From the NCBI GenBank assembly GCA_002434245.1, contig DJJR01000080.1, positions 77,132-141,131 of the forward strand: a stretch of DNA of 64,000 bases. Direction: 5' to 3'. Below the pieces are notes generated by a model that saw only the letters and a program-made list of their open reading frames with translations, ran no database searches and had not been told where the DNA came from. Origin of the DNA: Pelosinus fermentans (GTDB taxonomy: Bacteria; Bacillota; Negativicutes; DSM-13327). A program made the translations under genes and the position numbers. Positions 24,535 to 33,603 of the stretch are shown here, piece by piece (within the stretch, counting starts at the first letter, position 1; every line of letters begins with the position of its first letter).

Positions 24535-25299
24535 ATGGATCCTATTAGCTTAGAAATGCTTAGTTTTTTATTAGGAGCAGGTTTTGTTGCTGCTTTTATC
24601 GACTCGGTTGTTGGCGGCGGCGGTTTAATATCCATGCCAGCACTGCTGATGACAGGGCTTCCTCCCAGTGTTGTATTGGGGACTAACAAACTTGCCTCCA
24701 TCTGCTGTTCCAGTACCAGCAGCATCTCCTTTCTGCGTTCCGGTAAGATGGATCTTGGATTAGTGAAATATCTTTTCCCTTTATCCCTGCTTGGCTCTAT
24801 ATTAGGAGCCTATACGGTGCGGCTGATTCCGCCGGAATTCTTAAAACCATTGGTTATCGTTATGTTGATTTTAGTAGCCATCTATACAATTTTCAAAAAG
24901 GATTGGGGAGAACAGTCTACTTATAAAGGCATTAGTAAAAGAGTCGGCATTTTAGGAGCTTGTGCTGCTTTCCTGCTGGGTTTCTATGACGGATTTTTCG
25001 GACCGGGAGCAGGATCATTTCTAATCTTTGCATTTTTAATGCTGGGGTTTGATTTTGTGGTGGCTGCGGGAAACGCCAAAGCCTTGAACCTAGCGAGCAA
25101 TCTTGGTGCAGTCTCAACCTTTCTGCTATTCGGTTCCGTCAATTATGTCTATGGTATCACTATGGGGATCGCAATGATTTTTGGTGCAATCGCAGGTTCT
25201 CGGTTTGCAATTGCCAAAGGCACCACATATATAAAACCACTATTCATTTCAATGACAACCTTGTTAATTGGAAAACAAATGTGGGATATCTTACATTAG
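24535..25299 (+). CDS. TSUP-family (TauE/SafE) transporter
   Basis: A 254-residue membrane protein with about eight helices in two repeats. VAAFIDSVVGGGGLISMPAL and GLPPSVVLGTNKLASICCSS are the first TauE/SafE repeat motif, and GFYDGFFGPGAGSFLIFAFL with NAKALNLASNLGA is the second. The family carries sulfite, sulfonates or other organic anions. The start is set at the second ATG (24535), because GGAGGG lies 8 nt upstream. It is divergent from a LysR gene and closed by a strong hairpin. Confidence 0.9.
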   Translation: MDPISLEMLSFLLGAGFVAAFIDSVVGGGGLISMPALLMTGLPPSVVLGTNKLASICCSSTSSISFLRSGKMDLGLVKYLFPLSLLGSILGAYTVRLIPPEFLKPLVIVMLILVAIYTIFKKDWGEQSTYKGISKRVGILGACAAFLLGFYDGFFGPGAGSFLIFAFLMLGFDFVVAAGNAKALNLASNLGAVSTFLLFGSVNYVYGITMGIAMIFGAIAGSRFAIAKGTTYIKPLFISMTTLLIGKQMWDILH

Positions 25300-25310
25300 C
25301 TAATAAAATC

Positions 25311-25341
25311 ATGGAGGAAGGCTGCTCAAGCCTTCCTCCAT
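25311..25341. terminator. Bidirectional terminator between TSUP and M23 genes
   Basis: ATGGAGGAAGGCT and AGCCTTCCTCCAT perfect arms with a short loop, followed by TAATTTTATTT, between convergent genes. Confidence 0.85.
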
Positions 25342-25360
25342 AATTTTATTTATCCGGTGA

Positions 25361-25999
25361 CTATTGAACCATAAAGCCAATCGGATCTACCGCATTGCCA
25401 TTTATTCTGACTTCATAATGAAGATGAGGACCTGTACTTTTCCCTGTGCTGCCCACATAAGAAACAACCTGACCTTTTCTCACACTTTGACCCATGCTTA
25501 CTATAATACGGGAATTATGCCCATAAATAGTCGAAATGCCGTTGCCATGATCAATCTGTACCATATTGCCATAGCCCCCAGCCGCTCCGCTCTGTACAAC
25601 CACACCATCAGCTGCTGCAACAACGGGTGCCCCCATACTGTTGGCAATATCTATCCCCGGGTGCAATTCACCCCCGCCGCCCATAGGCGAATTACGCCAG
25701 CCAAAACCAGAGGTAACTTCTCCGCTAGTGGGCCAAATGGAAGGCCTTGCCGCCAGCTGATCCGTATTTCTCGCCATTTTTTCAATGTCTAAAACCTGTC
25801 CATTATCTCTATGGAGAATCGGCTCCGGTTCAAGGAGTATACGGCTGCCAGCACTAATGCTTTGATGATAATTTGCAAAAAGAATTATCAAAAATATGCT
25901 AAGTACGCATATGGAGGAAGCAATCCATCGGACAGAGATAAACTTCATCCACTGGCTGCCTGCTTGTTGCGTATCATGAGCTTCATTCGAAATATGCAT
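25361..25999 (-). CDS. M23-family (LytM-domain) peptidase
   Basis: A 212-residue membrane-anchored protein. One N-terminal helix (ASSICVLSIFLIILFANYHQ) leads into the periplasm, where a LytM/peptidase M23 domain occupies about residues 95-210. Zinc ligands are visible in HPGIDIA and HLHYEV, with GVTSGFGWRNS-like and YGHNSRI elements between them, so it is probably an active endopeptidase on peptidoglycan. AGGAGGAG precedes the ATG. It is divergent from the membrane-fusion protein gene. Confidence 0.9.
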   Translation of the reverse strand: MHISNEAHDTQQAGSQWMKFISVRWIASSICVLSIFLIILFANYHQSISAGSRILLEPEPILHRDNGQVLDIEKMARNTDQLAARPSIWPTSGEVTSGFGWRNSPMGGGGELHPGIDIANSMGAPVVAAADGVVVQSGAAGGYGNMVQIDHGNGISTIYGHNSRIIVSMGQSVRKGQVVSYVGSTGKSTGPHLHYEVRINGNAVDPIGFMVQ

Positions 26000-26223
26000 T
26001 ACAATGTATCTCCTCCTTTAAATAAATATAGCCGCCAAAACATTCTGATCGTAGTAAGGTCCCAAACAATGTTTAACCACTCTACCCTACATTATACCGG
26101 AAATCCATCTTTTTTACTGTCCTATCCTGCAATTAAATTCACTTTTTTTATCAAAACTTGACGTAAAAAGTGAAAAGTGAGAACATAGTAACTACTACTG
26201 TATCATTATTGGAGGAAATATAG

Positions 26224-27354
26224 GTGAAAAAATTAATCCAGAAATATCCCATTGCCGTTCTACTAACCGCACTTTCATTTTCCGCGGCACTACTGTTAGC
26301 CGCCAGTCATAATAACCTGTTCCCATTTTCACTCTGGAATGAGCAAAGGGTTCCCCGAGAGCCAATTCAGCTCACTGCCGTACCCTTAGGCAGTATAAAT
26401 AAGCCGGTACAAATCATTCGAATGGGTTCTGTCGAACATGCCACATCCACTCCGATTACGGCAGACTTTTCTGGTCTTATGAGTGAACTATACGTTGCAG
26501 AGGGCCAAGCAGTCAAAGCAGGCCAGCCTCTGCTTAAGGTCCAGGCATCCTCAGCGTCAGTGGTCGAGCAAACTACAGAAGGACCTTCTGAGCAAACACA
26601 AAGCAATTATGATAATGCCCTGAAAGAATATAACCGCTTACAAAAATTATTCGAATTAGGAGCGATTCCACGACGACAGGTGGAGACTGCCGACGCTCGT
26701 TTGCAGGAAGCAAAAGAAAATTTATCCGGCACCCAAAATGCAATGCCGCCTTCCAGCGCCATTATAAACGGCTCTGCCACCATTAACGCACCAATCGACG
26801 GCATCGTGACTGGTTTATCCTCGTCTTCTGGAAAAGCAGTACAAGCTGGTCAACAGCTGCTTTCCTTAGGAAGCGGTCAAGAAGTAGAGGTTGTCATTCC
26901 TCTGAATCAAAACGATCTGTATTTAGTTCATCTTGGCACACCAGCTGCGATAGAAGTATCTGACCAAAGGGTGGGAGGTCAGATTTCCAGCATCTATCCT
27001 CGAATTGAAGCAGAAGAAGTTTCTGCTTATCTTGCTCATATGAAACTTGCTGCTAATCCAAATGGGTTGCTTACATTTGGTATGTCCGTTGCCATTCATA
27101 TCGATACCGGAAAAGCAGCACCCGTGCCTGCAGTTCCTAAAGCATCAATATTTCAAGATGATCAGGGTCGAAATCTCATCTATCTCGCCGTCAATGAAAA
27201 AGCACTCCTGCAAGAAATCAGCATTGGAGAAACCATTGGCGATTTCACAGAAATCACCTCTGATCTTCCACAGCAAAGTATGATCATAACAAGCAACATG
27301 GACGATATAAAAAATGGTGATCCGATTACAGTGGTGCCACAAGACGCCAATTAA
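26224..27354 (+). CDS. Orphan RND/HlyD-type periplasmic adaptor (membrane-fusion protein)
   Basis: A 376-residue protein with an N-terminal membrane helix (IAVLLTALSFSAALLLAASH) followed by a split lipoyl domain (ADFSGLMSELYVAEGQAVKA, then ATINAPIDGIVTGLSSSSGK), a short helical hairpin (about 120-165) and beta-barrel domains. This is the adaptor architecture of tripartite efflux systems and implies an outer membrane. The start is GTG with GGAGGA upstream. No inner-membrane pump or TolC-like gene is adjacent, and the next gene is on the other strand. It must work with a pump encoded elsewhere or have another role. Confidence 0.82.
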   Translation: MKKLIQKYPIAVLLTALSFSAALLLAASHNNLFPFSLWNEQRVPREPIQLTAVPLGSINKPVQIIRMGSVEHATSTPITADFSGLMSELYVAEGQAVKAGQPLLKVQASSASVVEQTTEGPSEQTQSNYDNALKEYNRLQKLFELGAIPRRQVETADARLQEAKENLSGTQNAMPPSSAIINGSATINAPIDGIVTGLSSSSGKAVQAGQQLLSLGSGQEVEVVIPLNQNDLYLVHLGTPAAIEVSDQRVGGQISSIYPRIEAEEVSAYLAHMKLAANPNGLLTFGMSVAIHIDTGKAAPVPAVPKASIFQDDQGRNLIYLAVNEKALLQEISIGETIGDFTEITSDLPQQSMIITSNMDDIKNGDPITVVPQDAN

Positions 27355-27409
27355 GTCTTCTCTTTCAGCCAGATATCTGACTTGGCGCTCATTAAAAGGC
27401 AGTACATCG

Positions 27410-28765
27410 CTATCCTTCACACGCTTTTATATACAAATAAAAAGTAGTTCCTGAATCACCTGTAATGAAGTCAATGGCAGCATCATGCCTTTTTGCAATA
27501 CTATAACACGTCGCAAGGCCAAGACCGGTTCCCTTTTCCTTTGTAGTCAGAAATGGAGTTCCCAGTTTAGGTCGTATTTCCTCTGGTATACCAAAGCCCT
27601 CATCTTGTACGGCAAATACGATCTTATCATTACTTTTATATACCCGAATGGTTAAAGTTCCTCCTGATTCCATGGATTCAAAGGCATTACGTACCAGGTT
27701 TAATATTAACTGACGAATTTCACTTGGATCTAACAAAGCCATTGGTATTTTTTGCAGCTGCGTTTTAACATTCTGTCCTAAAAGACGAGCATCCGATTCA
27801 ATCAAAGGCAATATTGCTTTAATAAGTTCCACCAAATCGATAGGTTTGCGAACAACCATTTTATTATTAGCCAACGATAAGAACTCTGAAATGATTTGAT
27901 TTGCCCGATCTAATTCTTCAATCATCAGATCAAACTGCTCACTAAAGTCAAGTAGCCGATCTTTTACCTTAAGCATTTGCAAATACCCGCGAACCGTGGT
28001 CATAGGATTTCTGATTTCGTGTGATATACCGGCTGCCATTTCCCCTACTAAATGCAGCTGCTCGAGTCGAGCCATTTCCCGCTGAATTCTTTTTTGTTCA
28101 TCGATATTACGAAAATAAACGGTTAATCCTCCATCCGATAACGGATAGATGTTGACACTCATCCACTGCTGTCCCAATTGAGAAAAAATTTCAATGTGCA
28201 CAGGAGTTCTTGTCTTTTTCACTTTCGTTATATTCTCAAAGAATATCGGGGTTTCGGGGAGAATATCCCATATGTATTTACCGACCAGCTGCTGAGTTAA
28301 ATTTAGAGATGCATATCTGGAAACATATTCCACAGCCACTTTATTTGCATATGAAAAATGCAATTGATTATCTAATGAAAAAAATCCATCCAAGGCTTGA
28401 GCTGCCTGGCTAATAATCTCTTGATTCAGCAGACTGATCCCCATTGCAATGGCACCAGTGATATTTCCATGCTTATCCTTTATTGGGAGAGAGTTTGACT
28501 TAAAAGCTACCCCATATACTTCCTTCTCCACATTGATGCTGTAAGCCTGCCCTGTTTCTAATACTTTCCTAAACCCTGCACCATGCGGGATAGGCGCTCC
28601 CTGGGGAAGCTTTACATCAATCTCTTTGCCAGGCAAATAGTAAATAAATTTTTCCTGATCAGTAATACCAAACATAATATCCAATGGAAGAAGTTCCTGA
28701 ATAATTGGCAAGGTAATTTTTAGAGCTGCCAATAATTCTTTGGTTTCGCTCTTTGCTATGTTCAC
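27410..28765 (-). CDS. Soluble PAS-HisKA-HATPase histidine kinase, sporulation-kinase type
   Basis: A 451-residue cytoplasmic kinase with no membrane segment. Residues 1-115 form an N-terminal sensor domain, and a PAS domain follows at about 120-225. The HisKA box [15 protein letters not shown] has the phosphorylated His at about 249, and the ATPase domain has N-box [14 protein letters not shown]1 DEGFGIP and G2 GTGLGLA. No response regulator is adjacent. Orphan soluble kinases of this type in spore-forming Firmicutes feed the Spo0F/Spo0A pathway, but that is inference here. The start is GTG 28765. Confidence 0.87.
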   Translation of the reverse strand: MNIAKSETKELLAALKITLPIIQELLPLDIMFGITDQEKFIYYLPGKEIDVKLPQGAPIPHGAGFRKVLETGQAYSINVEKEVYGVAFKSNSLPIKDKHGNITGAIAMGISLLNQEIISQAAQALDGFFSLDNQLHFSYANKVAVEYVSRYASLNLTQQLVGKYIWDILPETPIFFENITKVKKTRTPVHIEIFSQLGQQWMSVNIYPLSDGGLTVYFRNIDEQKRIQREMARLEQLHLVGEMAAGISHEIRNPMTTVRGYLQMLKVKDRLLDFSEQFDLMIEELDRANQIISEFLSLANNKMVVRKPIDLVELIKAILPLIESDARLLGQNVKTQLQKIPMALLDPSEIRQLILNLVRNAFESMESGGTLTIRVYKSNDKIVFAVQDEGFGIPEEIRPKLGTPFLTTKEKGTGLGLATCYSIAKRHDAAIDFITGDSGTTFYLYIKACEG

Positions 28766-28925
28766 AGAACAACCAACTCCTCAATACCCATATATGGCTG
28801 ACATGCAAGGATCTCCTAACTTACTACAGAATGATCCCGCTTCGATTGTGTAACCCATTTGGTAACGTAGAAGTAAATAGATAGTACAATCACTACTTTT
28901 CTTTCTTAATTTCCCATTAATATAC

Positions 28926-28966
28926 AAAATTCCTGCAAGTTCTCTTTAGAGTTCTTGCAGGAATGA
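28926..28966 (-). repeat. TCCTGCA-type hairpin, copy d (terminator of thiT)
   Basis: AATTCCTGCAAG and CTTGCAGGAAT with a 14-nt loop, 47 bp after the minus-strand thiT stop. Flank ATACAAA as in copies c and e. Confidence 0.7.
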
Positions 28967-29012
28967 ATTATTTCTATTAAGAATCAACACTTTGCCACGA
29001 TCCGGTTAACCC

Positions 29013-29666
29013 TCACCGTCCATAGTCTGACATATAATTTTCACTATTTCTCATTTGAAACAGCAAACGCTTCACTGGCAGTACACGTAAGATCAGCAGG
29101 CAAATCATCAACTCCGGTAAAAGATAGGTGGCATTAAACACCAAGGAATACCAATAGGGCGATGTTTCTGGCGGGGCGTAGCTGGCAAAGAAAACTACCC
29201 CAGATATAAAATGGCAAATAAATCGACCACAGCTGCCAACAATGGCCCCTAGCAGCATTCGATCTTTAAAATAGCCTGCCAGACCAAGTGCCATATATGG
29301 CAGGGGATAATCAAAAAGGACTTGAACAGGATGCAGGATATAAGGATCTTGGAGTAAATTAAGCAGACCATAAATAAATCCCGCCAAATATCCGAGAACC
29401 GGTCCGTAGCGAAAGGCAATCAGTAAAAGAGGAATCATTGCTCCTAAGGTTACGCTGCCTCCCTGAGGCATGTGATACAAGCGAAAAGTATGCAATATTA
29501 CGGTCAATGCAAGCATTAAACTAATATGAACCATCATCGGCGTATTCAGTTTTATTTTTTTTATGTATGCAAAAGCGAGTATCAATGCCACCATAGCTGC
29601 TAAGGCAAAAACACTGGCAGGCTGTTCAAATATCATTGCTATATTCTTACTAAAAGCTGCTTCCAT
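29013..29666 (-). CDS. thiT: ECF-type thiamine transporter, substrate-binding S component
   Basis: A roughly 217-residue, six-helix membrane protein. The middle section (GGSVTLGAMIPLLLIAFRYG; GFIYGLLNLLQDPYILHPVQ; DYPLPYMALGLAG) is the unmistakable ThiT signature that binds thiamine. It needs the shared ECF energising module encoded elsewhere. The start is ambiguous: ATG 29666 has GGAG 9 nt upstream, while ATG 29681 is also open. It overlaps the thiamine pyrophosphokinase gene by about 17 bp, so uptake and phosphorylation of thiamine are translationally coupled. No TPP riboswitch is visible upstream of the pair. Confidence 0.9.
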   Translation of the reverse strand: MEAAFSKNIAMIFEQPASVFALAAMVALILAFAYIKKIKLNTPMMVHISLMLALTVILHTFRLYHMPQGGSVTLGAMIPLLLIAFRYGPVLGYLAGFIYGLLNLLQDPYILHPVQVLFDYPLPYMALGLAGYFKDRMLLGAIVGSCGRFICHFISGVVFFASYAPPETSPYWYSLVFNATYLLPELMICLLILRVLPVKRLLFQMRNSENYMSDYGR

Positions 29667-30390
29667 AACACTCATCTCCATTCCAGCATAAATAGATCCC
29701 TAGCCAACCTGTTCCTATCGAAACGCGAAATTCCCTGTTCATTTCACGGGGACGATTACTGACAGCATAAGGCAGGGCATTATGCAATGTAACATTGGCT
29801 AAAGGCCAGTGAACCCCCTCAATCGATACATCCGTACATTCCGGAGATAATGGGAGTAACGAAATTATTTCTGGAGGCGCAGCAGTTTCTATGCATACAG
29901 AATCCTTACCTTTTAATAAGATCAGTACCTCTTTTTCATCTGCAGCGCAGCAGCCCCGTATTCCAAAATCCTCACAGCCCTTTAATGAATGAATATTACT
30001 AAAGGTATGATCGAAGCGGCCTCCCCATACGCCTGTTACCGTGACTGCCGCATGTCCATGAACCACTCCCACCCGTTGTAATGCCAGTTGTAAATCCGTC
30101 AAATTCTTTTCTGCCGGATAGACCTCCACAGGAATTCCCAAGCTCTCCCCCCAGGCCCACCCCTGGGATGTGGCACTATCTCCATCACCAATGAGCCGTT
30201 CGGGAATAATGTGATTCGCGTAACAACTATCAATACCTCTATCGACACACCAAACAGGAAACTTATCAGCGGCCTGAATCAGCCAGTCAGATGCTGGTTT
30301 ACGTCCCCCGGCGACAAGTAACACTTGTCTATCAGGCAGTTTTTTTTCAAAATAACCTCGTAATTGCGGCAGTACCAAAAGGTTCTTCAT
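29650..30390 (-). CDS. thiN: Thiamine pyrophosphokinase
   Basis: A roughly 246-residue cytoplasmic enzyme that converts thiamine to thiamine diphosphate. LLVAGGRKPASDW and RLIGDGDSATSQG are the nucleotide-binding motifs, EKNLTDLQLAL carries the catalytic Asp/Gln positions, and VTGVWGGRFDHTFSNIHSL is the second signature. The ATG at 30390 has AGGAG 9 nt upstream and is preferred over the ATG nine codons earlier. It is paired with thiT on the same transcript. Length is a little over the family norm (about 210-220). Confidence 0.9.
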   Translation of the reverse strand: MKNLLVLPQLRGYFEKKLPDRQVLLVAGGRKPASDWLIQAADKFPVWCVDRGIDSCYANHIIPERLIGDGDSATSQGWAWGESLGIPVEVYPAEKNLTDLQLALQRVGVVHGHAAVTVTGVWGGRFDHTFSNIHSLKGCEDFGIRGCCAADEKEVLILLKGKDSVCIETAAPPEIISLLPLSPECTDVSIEGVHWPLANVTLHNALPYAVSNRPREMNREFRVSIGTGWLGIYLCWNGDECYGSSF

Positions 30391-30495
30391 TCCATCAATC
30401 TCCTGAATCTCTATCATTACATCTTTAAAAGCAATCTTATCCTATGATTTATATTATATATTCTTTATTCAAAAAAATCATCTATATAGTAAAAC

Positions 30496-30534
30496 CCCCG
30501 CAATATATACCCTCTTGGAGATATTGCGGGGGCT
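30496..30534 (-). terminator. Terminator of the Dabb-protein gene
   Basis: CCCCCGCAATAT and ATATTGCGGGGG, perfect 12-bp GC-rich arms, with TTTTAC following on the minus strand, 52 bp after the stop at 30586. Confidence 0.85.
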
Positions 30535-30585
30535 TTGCAAGCCAGCCTCTTTTTTTTTCGATTTTGTTTTTGATTACTTTTTTAT

Positions 30586-30876
30586 TTATTTCTTTTCATA
30601 ACATACAGCTGCTCCGGTTTCCAATACACCTGCGATGTATGTGGATACTTCCATATGGACTGGATGAACCAGATACGCATCAAAATCTTCCATAGATGCA
30701 AATTGAGTAATCAATATGATGTCATAAGACGATGCTCCATGGCGAATATCTGTTTCTACTTTCAAATCATGAAGATATTCGATTTTCCCTTGCATGCTCA
30801 GCAAAACATCTCTAGCCTTATCGATGTTTTCACGGTCTCTGTCTTTTAGTTTAAGAAGTAAATTGTTTATAATCAT
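30586..30876 (-). CDS. Dabb (stress-responsive alpha/beta-barrel) family protein
   Basis: A 96-residue ferredoxin-like-fold protein. MIINNLLLKLKDRD at the start, then HGASSYDIILITQFASMEDF and HPVHMEVSTYI are the Dabb pattern. The ATG at 30876 fits GGGAGAG upstream; the open frame extends five codons more. Dabb proteins are small dimeric barrels of mostly unknown function. It stands alone between the thiamine pair and manC. Confidence 0.85.
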   Translation of the reverse strand: MIINNLLLKLKDRDRENIDKARDVLLSMQGKIEYLHDLKVETDIRHGASSYDIILITQFASMEDFDAYLVHPVHMEVSTYIAGVLETGAAVCYEKK

Positions 30877-31031
30877 TTTTATCTCTCCCATGCCTTTTCC
30901 TTAATTATAAAGAAGCAATGAGACAACTATATGTCATATTAGAAATTCAGATGTTAAATAAAATGCAGTATATTTTCTCTATTTCCTTCGTATCCCTTAG
31001 TGACAGTATCCAATCACTCTTTTCCTACAGT

Positions 31032-32414
31032 TTATGACCTCCCATATCGATCATCAAAACGAACAATATCATCTTCACCCAGATAGCTGCCGTTTTGTAC
31101 TTCGATAATCTGAAGAGGCAGCCTTCCGGGATTTTCAAGGCGATGATTGGTGGTTTGAGGCACGAAAACGCTCTCATTTTCATGTACCATTTGTTCTGCA
31201 ACACCGATGGTGACCTTTGCCGTACCGCCAATAACAATCCAATGCTCACTACGATGATAATGCATTTGCAAACTTAATATTTCACCGGGATTTACAACAA
31301 TCTTTTTCATTTTATACCCTGGACCAGAACCAAGTACGGTATAGAAGCCCCAGGGTCGATAAACGGTTGTATGCTGGTCCGCCTCAATCCTGCCCTTCTC
31401 CTTAAGTTCACAAACCAGATCCTTGACCTTTTGGGATTCGCCTTTTTTAGCAACAACGATAACATCTTCTGTCTCTACTACCAAAATATCCTCAAGACCG
31501 ATGCCGGCAATTAGACGACTATGTCCCAGTATCAGGGTATTTGAGCATTCAATCGGAATACAGTCCCCTTTTACTGCATTGCCGTCCAAATCCTTATCCA
31601 GCACGTCATAGATTGCATCCCATGAACCGATATCATTCCATTCCGCCGTAATAGGCAGCATTACCATCTTTTGAGATTTCTCAGCAATTGCATAATCAAT
31701 AGAGATGTTGGGCATTAGAGTAAAATTCTTTTTCATTCCGTCCAAACCACTTTGGACCAGCTCGTAAATATCGGACTGATACGCTGCCAGTTCCTCCATA
31801 AAACACTGAATCGTAAATGCAAACATACCTGAGTTCCAGTAGTAGTTACCAGCAGCCAGATATTCTTCTGCTGTTTTTAAATCCGGTTTTTCCCGAAAGG
31901 ATTGAACGGCAAAACCACTGCTAAAGGGTGTACCTGCCTGCATATATCCATAACCTGTTTCCGGATGATTGGGCTGTATACCAAGAGTCACAATCTTGTC
32001 CATATTCGCTAATCCAATGGCCTGGCGAACATTTGCGGCAAACGTTTCTATCGGGCGAATAATGTGATCAGAAGGTGTTACATACAGTATTTCATTGGGC
32101 TGACAGCCCAAATCTTCAAGGCAGTATTGTGTCGCGAATGCCACTGCCGGCGCCGTATTTCGTGCCATCGGCTCCAGCAGGATATGAGCTCCCTGAGCCT
32201 TAGCCAGGATGAGTTCTGTCCGGACATGATGAACATACTCCTGATTGGTCACTACTACCATGTCAGAAGGTTTGACCATAGACATAAATCGGGTTATAGT
32301 CTGGGCAAGCAGCGACTCTTCACCATTGAGTTTTAAAAATTGTTTAGGAAACAAAGTACGGGAAAGAGGAAATAATCGACTACCTCCGCCACCGGCGAGA
32401 ATAATAACTTTCAT
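31032..32414 (-). CDS. manC: Mannose-1-phosphate guanylyltransferase / mannose-6-phosphate isomerase
   Basis: A 460-residue bifunctional ManC/AlgA-type enzyme. The N-terminal nucleotidyltransferase has the pyrophosphorylase motif GGGGSRLFPLSR (8-19), FLKLNGEESLLAQT and YVTPSDHII. The C-terminal cupin (from about 345: RPWGFYTVLGSGPGYKMKKI, then QMHYHRSEHWIVI) carries isomerase metal ligands. It makes GDP-mannose. It is the last gene of a same-strand cluster with an (alpha/alpha)6-barrel protein, two GT4 glycosyltransferases and a GH130 protein, and supplies the likely donor sugar. Confidence 0.94.
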   Translation of the reverse strand: MKVIILAGGGGSRLFPLSRTLFPKQFLKLNGEESLLAQTITRFMSMVKPSDMVVVTNQEYVHHVRTELILAKAQGAHILLEPMARNTAPAVAFATQYCLEDLGCQPNEILYVTPSDHIIRPIETFAANVRQAIGLANMDKIVTLGIQPNHPETGYGYMQAGTPFSSGFAVQSFREKPDLKTAEEYLAAGNYYWNSGMFAFTIQCFMEELAAYQSDIYELVQSGLDGMKKNFTLMPNISIDYAIAEKSQKMVMLPITAEWNDIGSWDAIYDVLDKDLDGNAVKGDCIPIECSNTLILGHSRLIAGIGLEDILVVETEDVIVVAKKGESQKVKDLVCELKEKGRIEADQHTTVYRPWGFYTVLGSGPGYKMKKIVVNPGEILSLQMHYHRSEHWIVIGGTAKVTIGVAEQMVHENESVFVPQTTNHRLENPGRLPLQIIEVQNGSYLGEDDIVRFDDRYGRS

Positions 32415-32457
32415 AGGATCATCATTCCTTTTTATACTGAATACCGTCTAAAATCCT

Positions 32458-33603
32458 TTATTTGCGATTGACTTGACGCCATGAAGGTAAAATAACTTTC
32501 CCCAATTTTCTCCAATTAGATTGCGGGGATGCTTCTTCTTTATTTTGTAAAAAACGGTTATGAATCCCCAATGGTGCTGATGCTGCATTTTCCAATGCCA
32601 GGTTAGCCATTGCATACCCAACAATACTTTCGGCACCTTGGTTGCGGTTTAGCCCATCAACCATAATACCATCATAACAACCACCGGTTTCAGCATCAAT
32701 CAGACTTTCCTGGCGGGAGTTCTCGCCCAAATACCAGGCAAAACTCCTCTTTGCCAACTCTAGCATGGATTCATCGCCAGTGACCTCATAGGCGGCCAAG
32801 TGAGCCAGCGTGGACATGGATGCCTCGACAGGCTGTTGATCAAATAATGCAGGCTCACCGCCCCGAATCCACCATCCTCTACAACCTACGGGTCGGAAAA
32901 ATCCATCTCGGAAGGCATCATTATCAAGAAATTCTATACTTTTACGTGCGATGGAGAGAAACCGTTTTTGTCCTGTTTTGTGGAAAGCCACGAACATAGC
33001 CCAAGGCAGTACCGCATTATCGTAAGTAAGGCTGTTTTCAAACCAGTACCAGTCCTTTTCGCCTGCACACCATTCAAAGGAATGAGCAATGGAATCGGCG
33101 AATGCAAAGATAAGGTCATCACTCTTAGCCCCATCGATAAAGCCAAGACCAATGAGTGTATATGCCTGTCCTCGCAGATGCTTTAGAAAAGAGATCTGCG
33201 GCAATGCGCGGCTGACAGCACTGGTACATGCCTCCTTAATCCCGCGGGGCATCACAGACGAAGCCAATGTATACCCTAAAGCCCAGATACAACGTCCAAA
33301 ACATTCTTCTGATCCTTGAGTTTCGGTAAATTGTCGATTATAGGTCATGAAATTCCGAAAATGACCGTTTTCATTCTGGGCATACAAGATGAATGCTAAG
33401 TAACGGTAGATTAATACAAGATACTCCGACTTTCTTTTATTTTCATAGAGCATCACTGCCATAATTAATGCCCGGGCATTGTCATCAGTTGTATACCCCT
33501 TATCCAAATCAGGAACATTGTAGCGTGTATGCTGAAACATACCTGTGTCATCAGTCATCCTAAAAATGTGCGCATCATCAAGAACATTGCCGAATTGGGT
33601 CAT
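32458..33603 (-). CDS. (alpha/alpha)6-barrel glycoside-processing-like protein, function unknown
   Basis: A 381-residue soluble protein with repeated helical hairpins and aromatic/acidic loops: YTTDDNARALIMAV, EECFGRCIWALGYTLAS, WYWFENSLTYDNAVLPWAM, PVEASMSTLAHLAAYEVTGD, LNRNQGAESIVGYAMANLAL. This is the toroid typical of six-hairpin glycosidases and epimerases. No catalytic pair is certain. In related bacteria, as I recall, similar sequences sit beside or are fused to a GT4 domain. Here its start overlaps the GT4 stop by one base (TAATG), which supports a functional pair. It may trim or bind the mannose-containing product. Confidence 0.72.
   Translation of the reverse strand: MTQFGNVLDDAHIFRMTDDTGMFQHTRYNVPDLDKGYTTDDNARALIMAVMLYENKRKSEYLVLIYRYLAFILYAQNENGHFRNFMTYNRQFTETQGSEECFGRCIWALGYTLASSVMPRGIKEACTSAVSRALPQISFLKHLRGQAYTLIGLGFIDGAKSDDLIFAFADSIAHSFEWCAGEKDWYWFENSLTYDNAVLPWAMFVAFHKTGQKRFLSIARKSIEFLDNDAFRDGFFRPVGCRGWWIRGGEPALFDQQPVEASMSTLAHLAAYEVTGDESMLELAKRSFAWYLGENSRQESLIDAETGGCYDGIMVDGLNRNQGAESIVGYAMANLALENAASAPLGIHNRFLQNKEEASPQSNWRKLGKVILPSWRQVNRK

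Noticed and set aside
30391..30495. TPP riboswitch before thiN-thiT
   Set aside because: Only about 100 nt lie between the upstream terminator and the start, and no THI-box sequence is visible.
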